This document shows, one piece after another, positions 62,466 through 64,000 of a stretch of DNA of 64,000 bases (positions within the stretch are counted from its first letter, which is position 1; each line of letters opens with the position of its first letter). The notes beneath the pieces are model-generated. The model made no database searches. It was not told where the DNA came from and worked only from the letters and a program-made list of their open reading frames with translations. Source of the stretch: Domibacillus epiphyticus (GTDB lineage: Bacteria; Bacillota; Bacilli; Bacillales; Domibacillaceae); assembly GCF_001975785.1 (NCBI RefSeq), contig NZ_MSFI01000012.1:62001-126000 (forward strand), given 5' to 3'. The position numbers were made by a program, and so were the translations under genes.

Positions 62466-63368
62466 ATGGAACGAATTCAACTGACAGAAGATCTGTCTTT
62501 TTCACGATTCATTCATGGATCATGGCGGCTTGCTAAATGGAATTATTCTAATACAGAAACATTAAGCTTGATAGAATATGCATTTGAACACGGCATTACC
62601 ACATTTGACCACGCCGATATTTACGGAAGCTATACGTGTGAAGCTTTATTCGGCGATGCGTTAAAAATGAAACCTTCACTGCGGGATCGAATGGAAATCG
62701 TCACAAAATGCGGCATCGTTCTGCCTTCAAAACAGCGCCCGGAACATAAAACACATCATTACAATACATCGAAATCACATATTTTAACGTCTGTTGAAAA
62801 CTCACTGCGCAACCTGCAGACTGACTACATCGATCTTCTTCTAATCCATAGACCGGACCCGTTCATGGATCCTCAGGAAACAGCTGAAGCCTTTGTGGCG
62901 TTGAAAGAGTCCGGCAAAGTACGGCATTTTGGTATTTCAAATTTTAAAGAAAACGAGTGGCGGATGCTTGAGTCCTACCTGCCATTCCCCTTAGTGACGA
63001 ACCAATTGGAATTGTCAGCGTATAAGCTTGAAAATTTTGAAGACGGCACGCTCAGTTTATGCATGGAAAAGCGAATTGCACCAATGGCCTGGTCACCGCT
63101 CGCAGGCGGTTCTATTTTTCTAGGCACTGATAAAAAAGCCGACCGCCTTCGCAAAACACTTGAAGAAGTTCGTCGTGAAATCGGTGCAGACGGGATCGAC
63201 GAAGTGCTTTACGCATGGCTGCTTCAACACCCGGCACGGATCATGCCAATTATCGGAACCGGGAAAAAAGAGCGCATAGACGCAGCTGTACGCTCACTTA
63301 GGCTAACCCTTAACCATGACCAGTGGTTCGCCATTCTACAAAGCTCAATGGGGCACGACGTCCCGTGA
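62466..63368 (+). CDS. aldo/keto reductase (YdhF-like)
   Basis: A 300-aa NADPH-dependent reductase. FDHADIYG (catalytic Asp and Tyr), EIVTKCGI (Lys) and LLLIHRPDP (His) form the tetrad. The C-terminal cofactor segment is MPIIGTGKKERIDAAV. The start is taken at MERIQL behind GAGGATGG. The substrate is unknown. Confidence 0.88.
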   Translation: MERIQLTEDLSFSRFIHGSWRLAKWNYSNTETLSLIEYAFEHGITTFDHADIYGSYTCEALFGDALKMKPSLRDRMEIVTKCGIVLPSKQRPEHKTHHYNTSKSHILTSVENSLRNLQTDYIDLLLIHRPDPFMDPQETAEAFVALKESGKVRHFGISNFKENEWRMLESYLPFPLVTNQLELSAYKLENFEDGTLSLCMEKRIAPMAWSPLAGGSIFLGTDKKADRLRKTLEEVRREIGADGIDEVLYAWLLQHPARIMPIIGTGKKERIDAAVRSLRLTLNHDQWFAILQSSMGHDVP

Positions 63369-63370
63369 AT

Positions 63371-63405
63371 AAAAAAACGGAAGCTGACTGGAGCTTCCGT
63401 TTTTT
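63371..63405. terminator. bidirectional terminator
   Basis: AAACGGAAGCT / AGCTTCCGTTT stem with A- and T-runs on the two sides, between the convergent reductase and amylase-family genes. Confidence 0.85.
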
Positions 63406-64000
63406 TATTCTTTATTCACTGCCCGTTTCCCTCGTTTCCAGACAATATACAAGAAAATCATAAAGGTGACATATACAACTGCCATTGCACCGATAAACGC
63501 AAAATTGATGCCTGTTTTTTCCGCGAGTGCGTAAATCTCCGCTTCTTCACGGTCCAAAATAAGCGTAAATCCTCCATCTGCAGCGCGTGACATATCACCG
63601 GCGAGAAGTCCTCTTAATTCTTTATCTGGATCAAGTTCTTCTGCTGGAATCGTCACTTTTTTTGTTTCACCTGTATTGTTTATTGCGACGATCAGTGTTT
63701 CATCCTTGTATTGCCGCTTAAAGACGGACATGCCGTCTTTTTCATAGAGCGGCTCATATGTACCGCGTCTAAGCGCTGGCAAATCAGAGCGCAAGACCGC
63801 AATCTGTTTAATATAATCAACAAGTTCCTGATCGGTGCGGAAGTTCATCAATCCGTGAGAATCAACACCCGATTCCCCATTCTGGGCAATCTCAGATGCA
63901 TAAAAAATAGCCGGCGTTCCCGGTGTTGTGTACATATAGGTTAAAGCCATTTTCCATCTTGCCCCTGGAAACATATTTTCATTGGCCATATCGAGTGTAA
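63405..64000 (-). CDS. alpha-amylase-family glycosidase, membrane-anchored (3' part)
   Basis: The window holds the last 198 residues; the gene continues past 64000. It shows the end of a GH13 catalytic domain (ALTYMYTTPGTPAIFYASEI), the C-terminal beta domain with SVFKRQYKDETLIVAINN, and a final transmembrane helix (FAFIGAMAVVYVTFMIFLYI) with a basic tail. The anchor suggests it stays on the cell surface to degrade starch-like glucans. Confidence 0.85.
   Translation of the reverse strand, partial: TLDMANENMFPGARWKMALTYMYTTPGTPAIFYASEIAQNGESGVDSHGLMNFRTDQELVDYIKQIAVLRSDLPALRRGTYEPLYEKDGMSVFKRQYKDETLIVAINNTGETKKVTIPAEELDPDKELRGLLAGDMSRAADGGFTLILDREEAEIYALAEKTGINFAFIGAMAVVYVTFMIFLYIVWKRGKRAVNKE

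Overview
The window is a piece of chromosome from an endospore-forming member of the Bacillaceae (Firmicutes). This follows from spore genes (spoVIF, spoVAC/spoVAE, cotO, cotZ/Y, a YjcZ-type peptide, a YhcN/YlaJ lipoprotein), from Bacillus competence and stress regulators (mecA, coiA, comZ, med, spx, spxH), and from gene order that closely follows the Bacillus subtilis yjaV-yjcH region. The species cannot be named from this sequence alone. No database search was run; all family calls come from reading motifs and gene order.

About 1-30 kb is mobile, AT-rich DNA ending at a tRNA-Val(GAC) gene. Its right part is a prophage early region of the skin/PBSX type: integrase, an ImmR-like repressor with an ImmA-like protease, a Cro-like repressor, excisionase, then a long leftward replication operon (YqaJ-type exonuclease, RecT, a winged-helix initiator with iteron-like repeats inside its gene, a DnaC-type helicase loader, a DUF1064 nuclease, XtrA). 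No terminase, capsid, tail or confident lysis gene follows. Several small early genes carry frameshifts or stop codons, so this looks like a decaying, defective prophage, unless the late genes lie left of the window.

Cargo surrounds this core. At 2.9-5.4 kb lies a P-loop ATPase/zinc-ribbon/HhH protein coupled to an all-helical partner. At 20.9-22.5 kb lies a ParA-like ATPase with a HEPN protein. At 22.8-24.9 kb lies a two-gene unit with a putative PD-(D/E)XK nuclease that ends in a sliding-clamp-binding-like motif. At 25.3-27.8 kb lies a secreted YHYH protein, a YokE-like PH protein and a secreted Excalibur nuclease. Small plus-strand genes with their own terminators, including a Spo0E-type phosphatase, sit inside the leftward operon. 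The first 2.6 kb holds two tyrosine-recombinase remnants on either side of a dus gene.

From 30.1 kb to the end the sequence is ordered backbone: an AarF/UbiB kinase, yjcH-yjcG-yjcF, a spore block (spoVIF to cotO; spoVAC and spoVAE lie next to each other without spoVAD), fabI, a KhtU-like antiporter with its own RCK domains, prpE, an RluD-like synthase, nadK, relQ, yjbL, a CYTH protein, a lytic transglycosylase, truncated globin, spxH, pepF, coiA, mecA, spx, trpS, fabF-fabH, med-comZ, clpB, a DUF59 protein, a HAD phosphatase, an aldo/keto reductase and the 3' end of a membrane-anchored alpha-amylase-family gene. FapR-like operators precede fabI and fabH and a CtsR-like operator precedes clpB, so the usual fatty-acid and heat-shock controls appear intact.
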